Below, piece after piece: positions 21,283 to 33,692 of a stretch of 64,000 nt of DNA; position 1 is the stretch's first letter; each line of letters starts with the position of its first letter. Source of the DNA: Linanthus parryae (taxonomy: Eukaryota > Streptophyta > Magnoliopsida > Ericales > Polemoniaceae); contig JALGPY010000010.1 of assembly GCA_023055425.1 (NCBI GenBank), forward strand, positions 50,590,165-50,654,164, written 5' to 3'. The notes under the pieces are model-generated. The model made no database searches. It saw only the letters and a program-made list of their open reading frames with translations, and was not told where the DNA came from. Both the position numbers and the translations under genes were made by a program.

Positions 21283-22852
21283 TGTAGGGTTTTGATTCAT
21301 GGATGCGCAACGGAAACACAAACAATCATAAACCATGCAAAACCCTCCAAGGATCACAAGTCAAGAGACATAACGATGGTAAAGGAAGAAATCAATAACA
21401 CACCTTAGGGTTCTCCTTTGATGACTTCAAACGCGAATAGTGTCACGTCTCTACGGTTGATCCACGCCTAGAGGTGAGATCTAGACCCTCCAATTCCCTT
21501 GTGCTAGCTAGGAAGAATGGAGGAGGAAGAAGGAATCACCAACAATGGAGTGCCAAAGGTGGGGCGGCTCTCCCTTTGGCCGACGGGTAGGGCGCGGCGG
21601 TCCCAAGGGGGTTCGACCCTCTTTTGGGACTTGCTCTCTCTCTCCTTGCTTTGTTCTCTCCTTAATTCTATCATATAGATGTGTGTTGTGTGTAGAGAAA
21701 AAAATAAGCTAGGAGTGTTCTTTATATAGTCCAACAACTCCTTGTCCTACTACATAAAGAACCCCTCTCCTAATCCTACTCAAGTTCAGATTAGTCCCTT
21801 TTGCAAAATAGTTCTTATCATGTCAATACATGGATTAGTTTTATTTGCAAATTAATCCTAATCATGTCTCTACATGAATTAGGCCACCTTGACAAATCCT
21901 AATCATGTCTATACATGGATTAGTCCAACTTGCATATTAGTCCTACTAAGTTAGCAAGTTGTTGCGATTTGATCCTTCTAATTAATTAATCATATTAATT
22001 AATTATTTCCCATGTCTAGTTCACCCCTATATGGCGTGTGACCCCATAGGTTCTATTTAGTTGGTAGTAACTATTTACTAATATTGAGCGGCCTCTAGCA
22101 AGACATCCATTCTAGCCAACAAATAGAATAGTCATCATGACAAACCTTGTGCAAGTAATTGTCTCATCCCTTTGTCCCCATATCCGAATTGGAAACGAGA
22201 CATAAAAGTCACACTCGTATATCCAATCCATAGTTTCTCGATCCTGGGAATAGCCTTATTCGTGCAAATAACATCAATATCCCATATTGATTTATTTGAG
22301 TCTGGCCAGACATTTATAAGCACTATCCCTCGAGTGGCCTAGGATATTTGCTCCCGTTATGTGGGAGGGACAAATTCTATCTACGTCCACTACGATCTCT
22401 AAGCTTGCTTCTTATTGTATCCAGTACACGCCTTTATAACTACCCAGTTACGGTGTAGCGTTTGACGCTACCAAAATCACGATAATCCACAACTAGAATA
22501 TCTAGTGACTTCAAGTCTAAGGATGACAATACCATTGCACCGCGAGAAGCGCTTGTGACTCAACATAACGTGTATGTAGCCTTCTCGGAGATGGGTCAAT
22601 CCAGTATGCCATTACTGCTAATGCATACCCATGTGTTGGATCATGATATCTCCCTATCAATCCAACCCCATAGTAGTCTATAGATTATTGTCCTATTAAT
22701 CATTACAATCGACTAGGGATATTTAAGAATATAACACTTATATTCTAAGGACTTCATTCATGTTAACATATCTCTATATCGATATCATAATGAATCATAA
22801 ATCCATAAATGTGTCACAATTAATTGATTGCCTCTAGGGCACAATTCCAACA
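21283..22852 (-). repeat. 3' LTR of the Angela-type element
   Basis: On the minus strand it follows the polypurine tract at 22853-22865 and starts TGTTGGAATTG. It ends at the host junction 21283. It carries a chance ORF (21504-21737) duplicated at 28161-28394 in the partner LTR. Confidence 0.9.
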
Positions 22853-25800
22853 GTCTCCCACTTGCACTAGAGTCAATCTCCTGCATCATATGTCTATTGA
22901 TCTAGCGCGGCCCTCCACGCTTACACTGCGTAGGGGCGAGACATATGCTGGCACCTTGAAAATATTCACATCTCCTCCATCAACAATTTGATTGAGATTG
23001 AATATTCTGAATAAATGCATCTTATGCATTAATTTACTCAGTCCTCTATGTTAGAATTAGTGACTGAATCTTGCTTGGAACCTTTCCAGCTCACATTCGC
23101 TCCCACTAAGGCAAAACTCAAAACTTGACTTATAATCTGAAATCTTCTTTGTCAGATTTGAAGTTCGCATCACTATAACCCCTTACAGCAAACTCTTCAT
23201 ATTATCTATTTATCAAAAATTCATCCTTAGTGCTTCTCAAGTACTAAAGGATAATCTTGATAATTTATCCAGTGACTCTCACCCGGATTTGACTGGTATC
23301 TTTGTGTCATACCATATGACACATCTGACCTAGTACATAACATGGCGTATCTCATGAATCTTATTCATACGGTCCATTCCCAATCTAATTGGAAAGACAA
23401 TTAGCCTTTCGAAGACTAATTCCATGTGACATGGGTAAGAATCAATATTCTTTTCACGTTGAACCATTTCAACACCTTTGTCAATTTATGTACTATGACC
23501 TAAGCTATACAACCATCTTGATCTACCTCAATAGATCTTCACAAGTTGCTTCGCTTAAGTCTACCATTAGAAAGTCAACTCCCTAGTCAATCTACGTAAG
23601 ACTGCCAAGTAGGGGCAACATTCCCAATGATTAAGTATGTCTACACATACGTGACCAAAAAATAACTGTGCTCCCACTAACCTTCTTGTAAACACAAGTC
23701 TCATCTTCAATTTTGATGGAACCAAACTCCTTTGATTGCATCATTAATTTGAAGAGTCCAACTCCTAGAAGCTTGATTTAATCTATAAATAGATTGCTAC
23801 TAGCAAGATGCGAATAGATTTAAGCATCACAATTGGGGAAAGATTTTGTCATAGTCTATACTATGAGCTCGCATGAAATCCCTTTCCTACAAATTTTCCC
23901 TTAAAGGTAATAATATTACCATCCATGTTGGTTTCCTCATAACCCACTTGCACCCTATGGGTCCTACCCTTCAGGTGGTTCCACCAAAGTCTATACTTTG
24001 TTGGTATTCATGGATTCCATATCGTATCTCATGGCTCCAAGCCATTTCCGAGACTATGGCCACACGTGGCCATCTCATAGGTTGTAGGCTCATCTTCATG
24101 AGCAATATATCACGGGTTATGAGAAATCCTTATTTCTCTAGTCCCTTGACATATCCTACCTGACCTACGAGGTTCTTGTGTTATCTGAGTAGGTTACTCC
24201 ACAACACCTTGTGATCCTGCTCATGTTCCATCAAACGGATCAATGTTCTATTGTGGTTCTTGAACTTTTCAAGTTCTGCTGTCCTCCCACTGTTTCTCTT
24301 AGAGACAATCTCTACCTAGAAACACTGTAGTTCGAGCAACAAACAGTTTGTTCTCGATTGGGTTGTAGAAATAATATCCTTTTCAAGATATCCCACAAAA
24401 CATTTGTCCAACTTGGGTCCAAGTTTGTTTGTAAACTCTTTTACATAAACTTCATAACCCCAAATCTTTATGAATGACATACTAGGACACTTTCCTAGTC
24501 CATATCTCATATGGCGTTATTCATAATCCGTTTTTGATGGAACAAGGTTAAGGGCGAAATTTGCTGTAATTAGAACATAGTCCAAAAGTAAACTGGAGTT
24601 CTGTTTGTCTCATCATCGACCGAACCATGTCCAACAAGGTCCGAACTCTCCTCTTAGATACGCCAAACCCATGTGGCGTGCTAGGTGGAGCGAGTTTTGG
24701 ATCATATCCAACACTCCCATAGATTCTTGTCAAACTCTTGGCTCAAGTACTCTCCTCTATGATCCAATCGTAGAGCCCTAATACTTTTGCCAAGCTGGTT
24801 CTCTACTTTATTCCTGAATACCTTGAAAAATTCAAAGGATTTTGATTTGTTGCTTCATAAGATACACAAATCCATATTTCTCTGATCCCATCAGTAATTA
24901 TGATGAAGTACTGAAAACCATCTTTAGCATTTGTGCTTAGTGGCCTTCATACATCGATATGTATGATCCTCAAAAGATCATATCTTTGCCTAATAAGTCT
25001 TACATGTCTCATATGATTCAATAATCAAATGAGTTCCAGAAATCCATCCTCATGGGGTTCCAGATATGTATCTCTTATTTATGGGGCCTAAACGATAATG
25101 CTAAAGATAAATGAAGTTCATATCATTATATGCAAACCTCTAGGTATTAATGTTATGGATGAAATTATCATGACCATGGATATAGAATTCACTTAGACAA
25201 AATTGCATTACAATAATGCATACCATAATAAATGGAACAACATTTTTCCTTTTATTATGATAAGGAGCTTTCTTGTCCAAACAAGAAACTATGATAATGG
25301 TCCTACACATAGTAGGGACATTATCGCTTTTGTCTAATTCATGAACAATTTCTTAAAGGTAGAAATAATTCCCTACGGCTTTTCAGCAACCCTTTGCTTC
25401 ATAGCCCCACGTGTAGGATTATTTCTTCCTTATCCAATTGTCTTCATCTCTTGAGATCCTCCACATTTCTATAAATGTGAGATCCTCATCTAGTATCATA
25501 TACTTATGATGATGAGATAGACACATTGATTTCTATAACAAAAATACCCAAATCGGAATTCATAATTCCTTTATTATTTACTTCCAGGTACTTTGGGTAG
25601 TTTCTCTTCCTCTACACCATCTATGGGACTTCAAGGCAACTTGGTTTTAGCAACACGCTTGCTTTATACCCATGGGGTTTTTTGCCCTTACCCATGTTGT
25701 TATCTATTAACAACTTTGCCCATGCCCATTATAAGTGTTTTGTTTAGTGATTTTTCAATCATATTGAGTAAATCAATTTTCAAACAAAACTATAATTGCA

Positions 25801-27924
25801 TCCAATGCAATTCTTGGTCCACTTGGGTGAATAACCTTTTGATTCTTTATCTATCTCATAGATAATGCATATTCTCTAATGTTTCAATCATATTGAATTA
25901 GTATATTTGCATAACCCAAAGTAGAGCAACACTTCAAACCTTTCATGTCCAGCTCCCTCTATTGAAAGAGCTTCTTTCAATGTATGATCATATCATACTT
26001 CTCCATGTCTCTCTTCTTGCCTCTAGAGCTCAGAGTTCATGGCAGCTAACATGAGGCAAGTCACATCCAAATAACCATTCTTTGATGTCCCTTCCATTAG
26101 GTTTTAGTGTGTTTTGGTAGTTGGTAGGAAGAGAACTTTATGTTCTACGATGTACAACAATTTCTCTTTTATTTGAGAACAATTCTCAATTTTATACCAG
26201 TCTAGGAAATAGATAGAGTCGCTTTTTTTTTTTTTTTTTTTTTTTTTTTTTGTTTAATGCCATGGGTATTCAACATAATAGGATTATGCAAAGTTTGTGA
26301 CGTATAACTATATTCAACAAGGATTTAAATTTTCAAATATAGCTCCCACTATTTTACTACGGATTAATAACCCTCAAGATATCAATGCGGAAAATATCCT
26401 TATATTTTCTAGGGGGCCAAGATCCATCTTTCATCTCCTTATGAGCTTGCTTTGGCAAGTCACCCATAATTTGACTACTTTAGGTAGGAACAATTCCAAT
26501 TGCATCCCATATGCAACTCTTGGTTCAATTGGGAAAATAACTCCTTATTTATCCATCCATATGGATAATCCCAATTGATTGCCTCTAGGTTTCTTAATCA
26601 AATTAATAGCCTAGTTGTGTTCAACCTCTTATCTAAACAATTGCACATTGTTACGTGCCATCGCATTCCATCATGATGAACCAAGTCGCCATGCTTTGGC
26701 ACGCACGAGCTTGGTAAATAATGATGATAATGAGTGTTTAAATAACGAGAAGGCAAGAACACAATATTTGAATTTTGAGGGATTTTAAATTCAATTTTAA
26801 TTGTTTTTGTTGATCAATATCAACTAATCTATCTATTTGAGTTTGGGCAAAACTCCAAATAATAGATCCGAGTTGTCTAATTATCTTATTATCCTAATTG
26901 CATGCATCATCCATACACCAACCACACAAATAATAAGACAATAAAATAAACAACCACAAAACAGAAATTAAACGTGATGTGGATATGGCCTTTTCTAGAC
27001 TAAGATAATTCCAAGTCAATGGAATTATCTATGAACCCTAAACAAACACATCTCCATGTGTCTTAATCTTTTGGTCCATCCTTCATAGTCATGTGGAAAG
27101 GCTCCATGCTCCATGCTCCATATTTTGTGGCTTCTTTGGCTTTGGGCTTCTTTTTCTTCAATCTTGGCTAACAATCTACTTTATCTAGCACTAGCTAATA
27201 TCTACACTAAATAAAATAAATCTCACAAGTTGAGAAAAAAAAATGGCACGCAGGCCATAAAACCCTAATTAATTATTACAATTAATTGATCAGCTCGCAG
27301 ACCGTAAAACCAAACCACAAAATTAAACATCCACATCAAACCACATCCTAAGGCCATATCCAATCACCATGCGATTTGTACATAAACAGTTAAAATCCAA
27401 TTTTAACGCGCTTGGTCAATTTTAATTGATTTTAGGATTTCTAGGGTTAAAACGGTCCATGGGCCCAACAATCAAATTGCCCGGGCCCAACAAAGTGAAC
27501 CACAAGGCCCTAAGGCCGGCCCGGCCCAAAATCCACAAGCCTAGGCCCGCGGGTTAGGGCCGCCCGGCCCCTAGGGCGGCCAAGCTTGGGCGGCAAGCAA
27601 GGGGGGCGGTCCCTAGGGGGGCCGAACCTCCTTGAGGGAGTTGTTTCAAAAAACAACTCCCTTCCTTGGTGCCCAAGTTTGGTTGTTTCCTTGTTTTGGG
27701 AGAACTCCTTCCCCAAGGATGCCCAAACCCTAGATCTAAGATCCTAAAATTTCTCAAACTCACCAATTCATGCATCCAATGCAAAAATTGGATCTTGTTA
27801 TGATTAATTATTGACAAATTGCATCCCATGCTTGATTTGTCTTGTTTTACGCGATAAACAATCAAATTAAGGTGTGAAACAACTAAAACGTAACACATAA
27901 ACCACGTTTATGCTCTACGACCTG
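22853..27924 (-). pseudogene. Decayed interior of the Angela-type element
   Basis: Only short traces of Copia pol survive. 24733-24548 carries HGFGVSKRRVRTLLDMVRSM, the integrase QRNGVSERRNRTLL-type block. 24510-24316 carries KCPSMSFIKIWGYEVYVK and KLGPKLDKCFVGY, from the integrase C-terminal region. No ORF exceeds 115 codons. A 29-base T run sits at 26223-26251. The 27480-27720 stretch is GC-rich. Decay is far greater than the 2% LTR divergence would predict. Confidence 0.75.
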
Positions 27925-27938
27925 TGGCTCTGATACCA
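27925..27938 (-). other. Primer binding site, tRNA-Met type, of the Angela-type element
   Basis: TGGTATCAGAGCCA on the minus strand lies one base from the 5' LTR (27940-29508). It complements the 3' end of initiator tRNA-Met, the primer used by most plant Copia elements. Confidence 0.85.
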
Positions 27939-27939
27939 C

Positions 27940-29508
27940 TGTAGGGTTTTGATTCATGGATGCGCAACGGAAACACAAACAATCGTAAACTATGCAAAAC
28001 CCTCCAAGGATCACAAGTCAAGAGACATAACGATGGTAAAGGAAGAAATCAATAACACACCTTAGGATTCTCCTTTGATGACTTCAAACGCGAATAGTGT
28101 CACGTCTCTACGGTTAATCCACGCCTAGAGGTGAGATCTAGACCCTCCAATTCCCTTGTGCTAGCTAGGAAGAATGGAGGAGGAAGAAGGAATCACCAAC
28201 AATGGAGTGCCAAAGGTGGGGCGGCTCTCCCTTTGACGACGGGTAGGGGGCGGCGGTCCCAAGGGGGGTTCGGCCCTCTTTTGGGACTTGCTCTCTCTCT
28301 CCTTGCTTTTTTCTCTCCTTACTTCTATCATATAGATGTGTGTTGTGTGTAGAGAGAAAAATAAGCTAGGAGTGTTCTTTATATAGTCCAACAACTCCTT
28401 GTCCTACTACATAAAGAACCCCTCTCCTAATCCTACTCAAGTTCGGATTAGTCCCTTTTGCAAAATAGTCCTTATCATGTCAATACATGAATTAGTTTTA
28501 TTTGCAAATTAATCCTAATCATGTATCTACATGAATTAGGCCACCTTGGCAAATCCTAATCATGTCTATACATGGATTAGTCCAACTTGCATATTAGTCC
28601 TACTAAGTTAGCAAGTTGTTGCGATTTGATCCTTCTAATTAATTAATCATATTAATTAATTATTTCCCATGTCTAGTTCACCCCTATATGGCGTGTGACC
28701 CCATAGGTTCTATTTAGTTGGTAGTAACTATTTACTAATATTGAGCGACCTCTAGCAAGACATCCATTCTAGCCAACAAATAGAATAGTCATCATGACAA
28801 ACCTTGTGCAAGTAATTGTCTCATCCCTTTGTCCCCATATCCGAATTGGACACGAGACATAAAAGTCACACTCGTATATCCAATCCATAGTTTCTCGATC
28901 CTGGGAATAGCCTTATTCGTGCAAATAACATCAATATCCCATATTGATTTATTTGAGTCTGGCCAGACATTTTATAAGCACTATCCCTCGAGTGGCCTAG
29001 GATATTTGCTCCCGTTATGTGGGAGGGACAAATTCTATCTACGTCCACTAAGATCTCTAAGCTTGCTTCTTATTGTATCCAGTACACGCCTTTATAACTA
29101 CCCAGTTACGGTGTAGCGTTTGACGCTACCAAAATCACAATAATCCACAACTAGAATATCTAGTGACTTCAAGTCTAAGGATGACAATACCATTGCACCG
29201 CGAGAAGCGCTTGTGACTCAACATAACGTGTATGTAGCCTTCTCGGAGATGGGTCAATCCATTATGCCATTACTCCTAATTCATACCCATGTGTTGGATC
29301 ATGATATCTCCATATCAATCCAACCCCATACTAGTCTATAGATGATTGTCCTATTAATCATTATAATCGACAAGGGATATTTAAGAATATAACAGTTATA
29401 TTCTAAGGACTTCATTCATGTTAACATATCTCTATATCGATAACATAATGAATCGTAAATCCATAAATGTCACAATTAATTGATTGCCTCTAGGGCACAA
29501 TTCCAACA
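27940..29508 (-). repeat. 5' LTR of the Angela-type element
   Basis: This is the 1569-bp partner of 21283-22852, flanked outside by AAACC and inside by the primer site. Confidence 0.9.
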
Positions 29509-31071
29509 AAACCAGCTACCAAGATGTTTTCACTAGCCCCATAACATAGGCCAATGTCTGATGTTCCCTTAAGGTACCTGAATATGCGCTTCACCGCCTG
29601 CTAATGGTCCCTACCCGGATGAGCCATAAAACGACTAACCACACTAACAGCGAATGCTATGTCCGGTCGAGTGCAGACCATAGCATACATGAGACTTCCA
29701 ACTGCGCTAGCATATGGAACCTTGGACATGTACTCCTTCTCCTCTTCGGTCTGAACGGTGTACATTCCTAGCTTGCTGTTAGTTGCCATAGGAGTATCTA
29801 TAGCTTTAGCTGATAACATCCCGAATCTTGCCAAAATCTTCTTGATGTATCCCTGCTGTGATAGGAAAAGCTTCTTCTTCTTCCTATCTCTATAGATCTC
29901 AACTCCCAATATCTTCCAAGCAGCTCCCAGATCCTTCATCTCAAATTCCGCGCTAAGGGACCTCTTCAGTTCTCTGATGTCCTTGATATCCCGAGTTGCA
30001 ATCAGAATATCATCCACATACAGAACTAGGTAAATACGTGATCCACCATGCAACTCTTTGTGGTATACGCAGCAATCATACTCGCACTTGTGGCATGAAG
30101 CTGTCAAACCTCTTGAACCATTGCCTCGGCAACTGCTTAAGCCTGTAGAGAGATCTCTTCAGCTTGCACACGTGCTTCTCTCTTTCGGGAACTTGGAACC
30201 CCTCCGGTTGGCTCATGTATATTTCCTCCTCTAACTCTCCATGAAGGAAAGCTGTCTTGACATCCAATTGCTCAAGCTCTAGGTCGTGGTGTGCCACTAT
30301 AGCTAGTAACACCCGGATAGAAGTATGTCTGACCACTGGTGAGAAGATCTCGTTGTAGTCAACTCCCTCTTTCTGACTGAGCCCTCTTGCAACTAGCCTT
30401 GCCTTATACTTGACGCCCTCTTCAGATGTAGTTCCTTCCTTTCTTCTGAAAACCCACTTCCAGCTGACTATCTTCCTTCCCGCTGGCAATTTAACAAGCT
30501 CCCAAGTCGAGTTCTTGCTAAGAGACTCCATCTCTTCTCCCATCGCGGCAATCCATTGTGCTGACTCAGAACTAGATATAGCGGCCTTGTAGGAGGATGG
30601 CTCGTCCTCTACCTCTTCCGCTACCTGTAATGCATATCCCACCATACCATCATCTCTGTATCTCGCCGGAGGCTTTATGACTCTCCTTGGTCTTCCTTCA
30701 GCAATACTTTGATGAACCGGTTCCTCTGGTGTAGACGCATCCTCACTATCAGACTCTTCTGCTTCTTCCTCTTCGGCTTCCAGCGACGGTGTAAGGACTT
30801 TGGAATCCTTAGGATCAATAGGATCCGACTCTCCCTCCACCTTCTTCTTTGCATCCCCAAGCTCCACCTCCACATAGTTTTTCAACATATGAGACTCATC
30901 AAAGACTACACTTCTGCTAAGTATAATCTTGTTGTCTGCCCATATCTTGTATCCCTTCACACCTGTTCCGAAACCCATGAATACTCCCTTCTTAGCTCTT
31001 GGTTCTAGTTTGCCATCATCAACGTGATAATAGGCAACACAACCAAAAACTCTCAAATCCGAGTAATCCAC
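29509..31071 (-). pseudogene. Tork integrase C-terminus, reverse transcriptase and start of RNase H
   Basis: Minus strand 31071-30076 begins DYSDLRVFGCVAYYHV and KKGVFMGFG (integrase tail). An acidic linker follows, then the RT landmarks WKWVFRRKEG, YKARLVARGLSQKEGVDY and LDVKTAFLHGELEEEIYMSQ. 30107-29601 continues in another frame with LVLYVDDILIATRD, so the catalytic YVDD is intact. The SAVGSLMYAMVCTRPDIAFAV region follows. The frame shifts near 30100, and a stop replaces a codon in the DH-QAVKR segment near 29600. The domain stops at the Angela insertion. Confidence 0.88.
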
Positions 31072-32032
31072 TGCAGACTTCCATAGGAATCTTGCATCCT
31101 ATACCTGTGTGCGGGCTCTGATTTATGAGATAGCATGCCATGGAAATTGCCTCTCCCCAGAAACCTCTAGAAAGACCTGTATTCGAAAGCATGCACCTTG
31201 CTTTCGCTAATAGTGTCTGATTCATTCTCTCGGCTACACCGTTCTGCTGCGGTGTATGCCGAACGGTGCGATGGCGTGCTATTCCCTGATCCTTGCAGAG
31301 TTCATCAAACTCTGATGAACAGAACTCTAATCCGTTGTCCGTGCGCAGCCTCTTCACATTCTTTCCCACCAGATTCCCTACTAGTGTCTTCCACTCCTTG
31401 AATCTTGCGAAGGCTTCACTCTTGTGCTTCATCACGAATATCCAAGTCATGAACATAAAGTAGTCGTCTATGATGCTTAGGAAATACCTGTATCCTCCAA
31501 TCGCCTCGACTCGAGATGGACCCCAGCAATCCGAATGGATATAATCAAGAGTACCTTTCGTTCTATGAACCGCCTTAGGGAACTTGCTACGCTGTAGCTT
31601 CCCATACACGTAGTGCTCACAAAACCCTAGGCTCTTCGACGCATGCCCGGTGAGATAGCCTTTCTTGTGAAGTTCCTGCATTCCACGTTCACTCATATGA
31701 CCGAGCCTCATATGCCACAACTTAGTTAGATCAGCTTCCTTTATCTCGGCTGAGACAACTCCAGCAGAACCTGTGATCGTCGAACCTTGCAACATGTACA
31801 AAGTCCCACTCTTGACTCTCCTGAAAATCACCTTATAACCCTTGCAGACTTGTAGATCTCCACCTTCACCTTTGAAACTGTATCCCTTGCTGTGGAGTAG
31901 ACTCAAGGAGATCAGATTCTTCTTAATAAGTGGTACATGCCTGACTTGCTCTAAAGAACATAACTTCCCTTCATTCGTATTCAATCTAACTGAGCCGCTC
32001 CCAATCACCTTACAGACGGCTCCGTTTTCCAT
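31019..32032 (-). pseudogene. Tork protease end, GAG-pre-integrase zinc finger and integrase
   Basis: The 337-codon ORF reads from the end of the aspartic protease (VRHVPLIKKNLISLS) through LWHMRLGHMSERGM, part of the HHCC finger. The integrase core has Asp in HSDCWGPS, Asp in RTDNGLEF and Glu in HTPQQNGVAERMN, so the DDE triad is present. A frameshift near 31060 separates it from the C-terminal RVFGC segment. Confidence 0.88.
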
Positions 32033-32991
32033 GTAGACAAACCCCCATCCGTTTGGTTGTACGTCGAGAATAGCTCCCTGTTAGAGCAAATATGATAGGA
32101 AGCTACGGAATCAAGGACCCACGCATCCTGAGAGTGCGTGACAACATCCGCCATTAGAACGTAATCATCCTCAGACGAGTTACCTTGTTCTGCTACGGCT
32201 GCGGATCCATTCTGCCCCTGTTGACCTCGTTTCGGGCAATCTCTCTTCGAGTGCCCCTTTTCCTTGCAAAAGGCACAGACATCCTCGGGTAACTTAGAAC
32301 TTGAGAACTGCTTCTTCTTGTTCTTCTTACCCTTCTGGCTTCCCCCCGTTGCCATCAGTCCGGAAGCATGGTCCTCTATACCTGTGCCTGCACCCTTATG
32401 GCGCAGTTCCCTAGCATGGAGCGCTGATCTCACCTCCTCTAGGGATAAGTCATCCTTGTTCACAATGAACGACTGCACGAAGTTCTCATATGATGGAGGT
32501 AACGAGATCAATAACAAAAGTGCAGCATCCTCATCCTCCACCTTCTTGCCAATATTACGCAAATCTAACAGAATTGTGTTCAATTGATCAAGATGGTCCT
32601 TGAGAGCCGTACCTTCGAGCATCCGCAGGGTGAAGAGCCTTTCTTTTAGCATCAACTTGCTAGTGAGACTCTTCGTCATGTAGAGACTCTCCAACTTGAG
32701 CTAGAGCTTCGCTGCTTCCTTCTGATCTGCGATCTTGATGATCACGTCATCCGATAAGCACAGCATAATCGTTGCGTGTGCTTTCTCCTCCATCGCCTTG
32801 AACTCCGCTGATGCAACATTCATGCCTCCCTTGTCCGCGGTAAAAGGTGCCCACAAGCCTTGAGATTTGAGCAAAGCCTCCATCTTTATCTTCCACAGAC
32901 TGAAGCTGTTCCCCCCTGTGAACCTGTCGATCTTCAACATCGATCCGGACATCGTTCCTGGTGGATCTTGAACTCTAGTCGCGTGCTCCAC
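32005..32991 (-). pseudogene. Tork gag with zinc knuckle and start of protease
   Basis: 32991-32701 carries the gag N-terminus (MLKIDRFTGGNSFSLWKIKM) and is closed by a TAG inside the AKL-LESLYMT segment near 32700. 32694-32005 continues with LTSKLMLKERLFTLRM and HLDQLNTILLDLRNIG. The CCHC knuckle is CAFCKEKGHSKRDC. The protease start reads WVLDSVASYHICSN, where Copia normally has DSGAS: the glycine of the active-site loop is a valine. Gag forms the virus-like particle and the knuckle binds RNA. Confidence 0.88.
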
Positions 32992-33099
32992 CTAGATCGC
33001 AAAACCCTAGCTTTGATTTCACCAAGTTGTGAAACCCTAGCTTTGCTTCGCCTTGATATTGATCTTGAAACACCGTCAACTTTGGCTCTGATACCTGTT

Positions 33100-33428
33100 T
33101 GTTATGTTAAACCACTTCACGAACGAAGAAAGAATAAAGAAGAACACGATTATTTTACGTGGTTCGCTAGCAAAATATTTGCTAACTACCTCCACGGCGG
33201 AAAAGCACCCTTTATTCACTTAAGAGGAACAAGACTACAAGAATGTTTTGCATACCTAGTAGAGAGACTACTAGCTTCTTTATATAGTACCCTAGAGGAA
33301 ACCCAAAGACCAAAAGTTTCCAAAACCAAATTGGAAACAAACTTGCTGCCCATAAGTTTTCATCTTTGATATGGAAACAATTCCGCCGCCTTTGACTAAT
33401 TCAACACATTCAAGGCACCTCCTCAACA
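33100..33428 (-). repeat. 5' LTR of the Tork-type element
   Basis: 329 bp with the tRNA-Met primer site just inside it at 33084-33095. It starts at 33428 on the minus strand (TGTTGAGGAGGTGCC). Confidence 0.9.
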
Positions 33429-33692
33429 TGTTCCGTACTGATGGCAGATCCTAACAATCTTTTCATGTCTCCAGTATAATGTTGACAACCAACTAACAAA
33501 AATGAACTTCATCACATAGGTAAAACTCTACTACTTTAACCTTGCCAGTGATGAAAATCTGTAACCTTGAAAGGACAAATAGCCGTTCATATAAGCACAA
33601 CATGTTTTTGAAACACATCAAACAAAAGTTGACACAATAAACCACTAGGTAAATCAAACCTTCAAAACTCCAAAGCGATTTTACTAGTCTCA

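Larger units (their letters stand above)
21283..29508 (-). mobile_element. Complete Angela-type Copia element nested in the Tork element (8226 bp)
   Basis: LTRs at 21283-22852 and 27940-29508 (1570 and 1569 bp) begin TGTTGGAATTGTGCCCTAGA on the minus strand, the signature start of Angela/BARE-group LTRs, and end ACCCTACA. The target duplication AAACC is perfect (21278-21282 and 29509-29513). PBS is at 27925-27938 and the polypurine tract GCAAGTGGGAGAC abuts 22853. The LTRs differ at roughly 34 positions (about 2.2%), fewer than the host element's, as nesting requires. The interior is strongly decayed. Confidence 0.92.
20361..33428 (-). mobile_element. Tork-type Ty1/Copia element interrupted by a nested element
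   Basis: Two 329-bp LTRs (20361-20689 and 33100-33428) in direct orientation start TGTTGAGGAGG and end AACA on the minus strand. The flanks GGTTC (20356-20360) and TGTTC (33429-33433) agree at four of five positions, consistent with an aged 5-bp duplication. The tRNA-Met primer site GGTATCAGAGCC lies at 33084-33095. Without the 8.2-kb insert the element is about 4.8 kb, normal for Copia. Gag, protease, integrase, RT and RNase H follow in Copia order, with several stops. LTRs differ at about 11 of 329 sites (about 3.3%). Confidence 0.92.

Noticed and set aside
21504..21737. 77-codon ORF repeated at 28161-28394
   Set aside because: Both copies lie in the Angela LTR pair; the duplication reflects the LTR and not a gene family.
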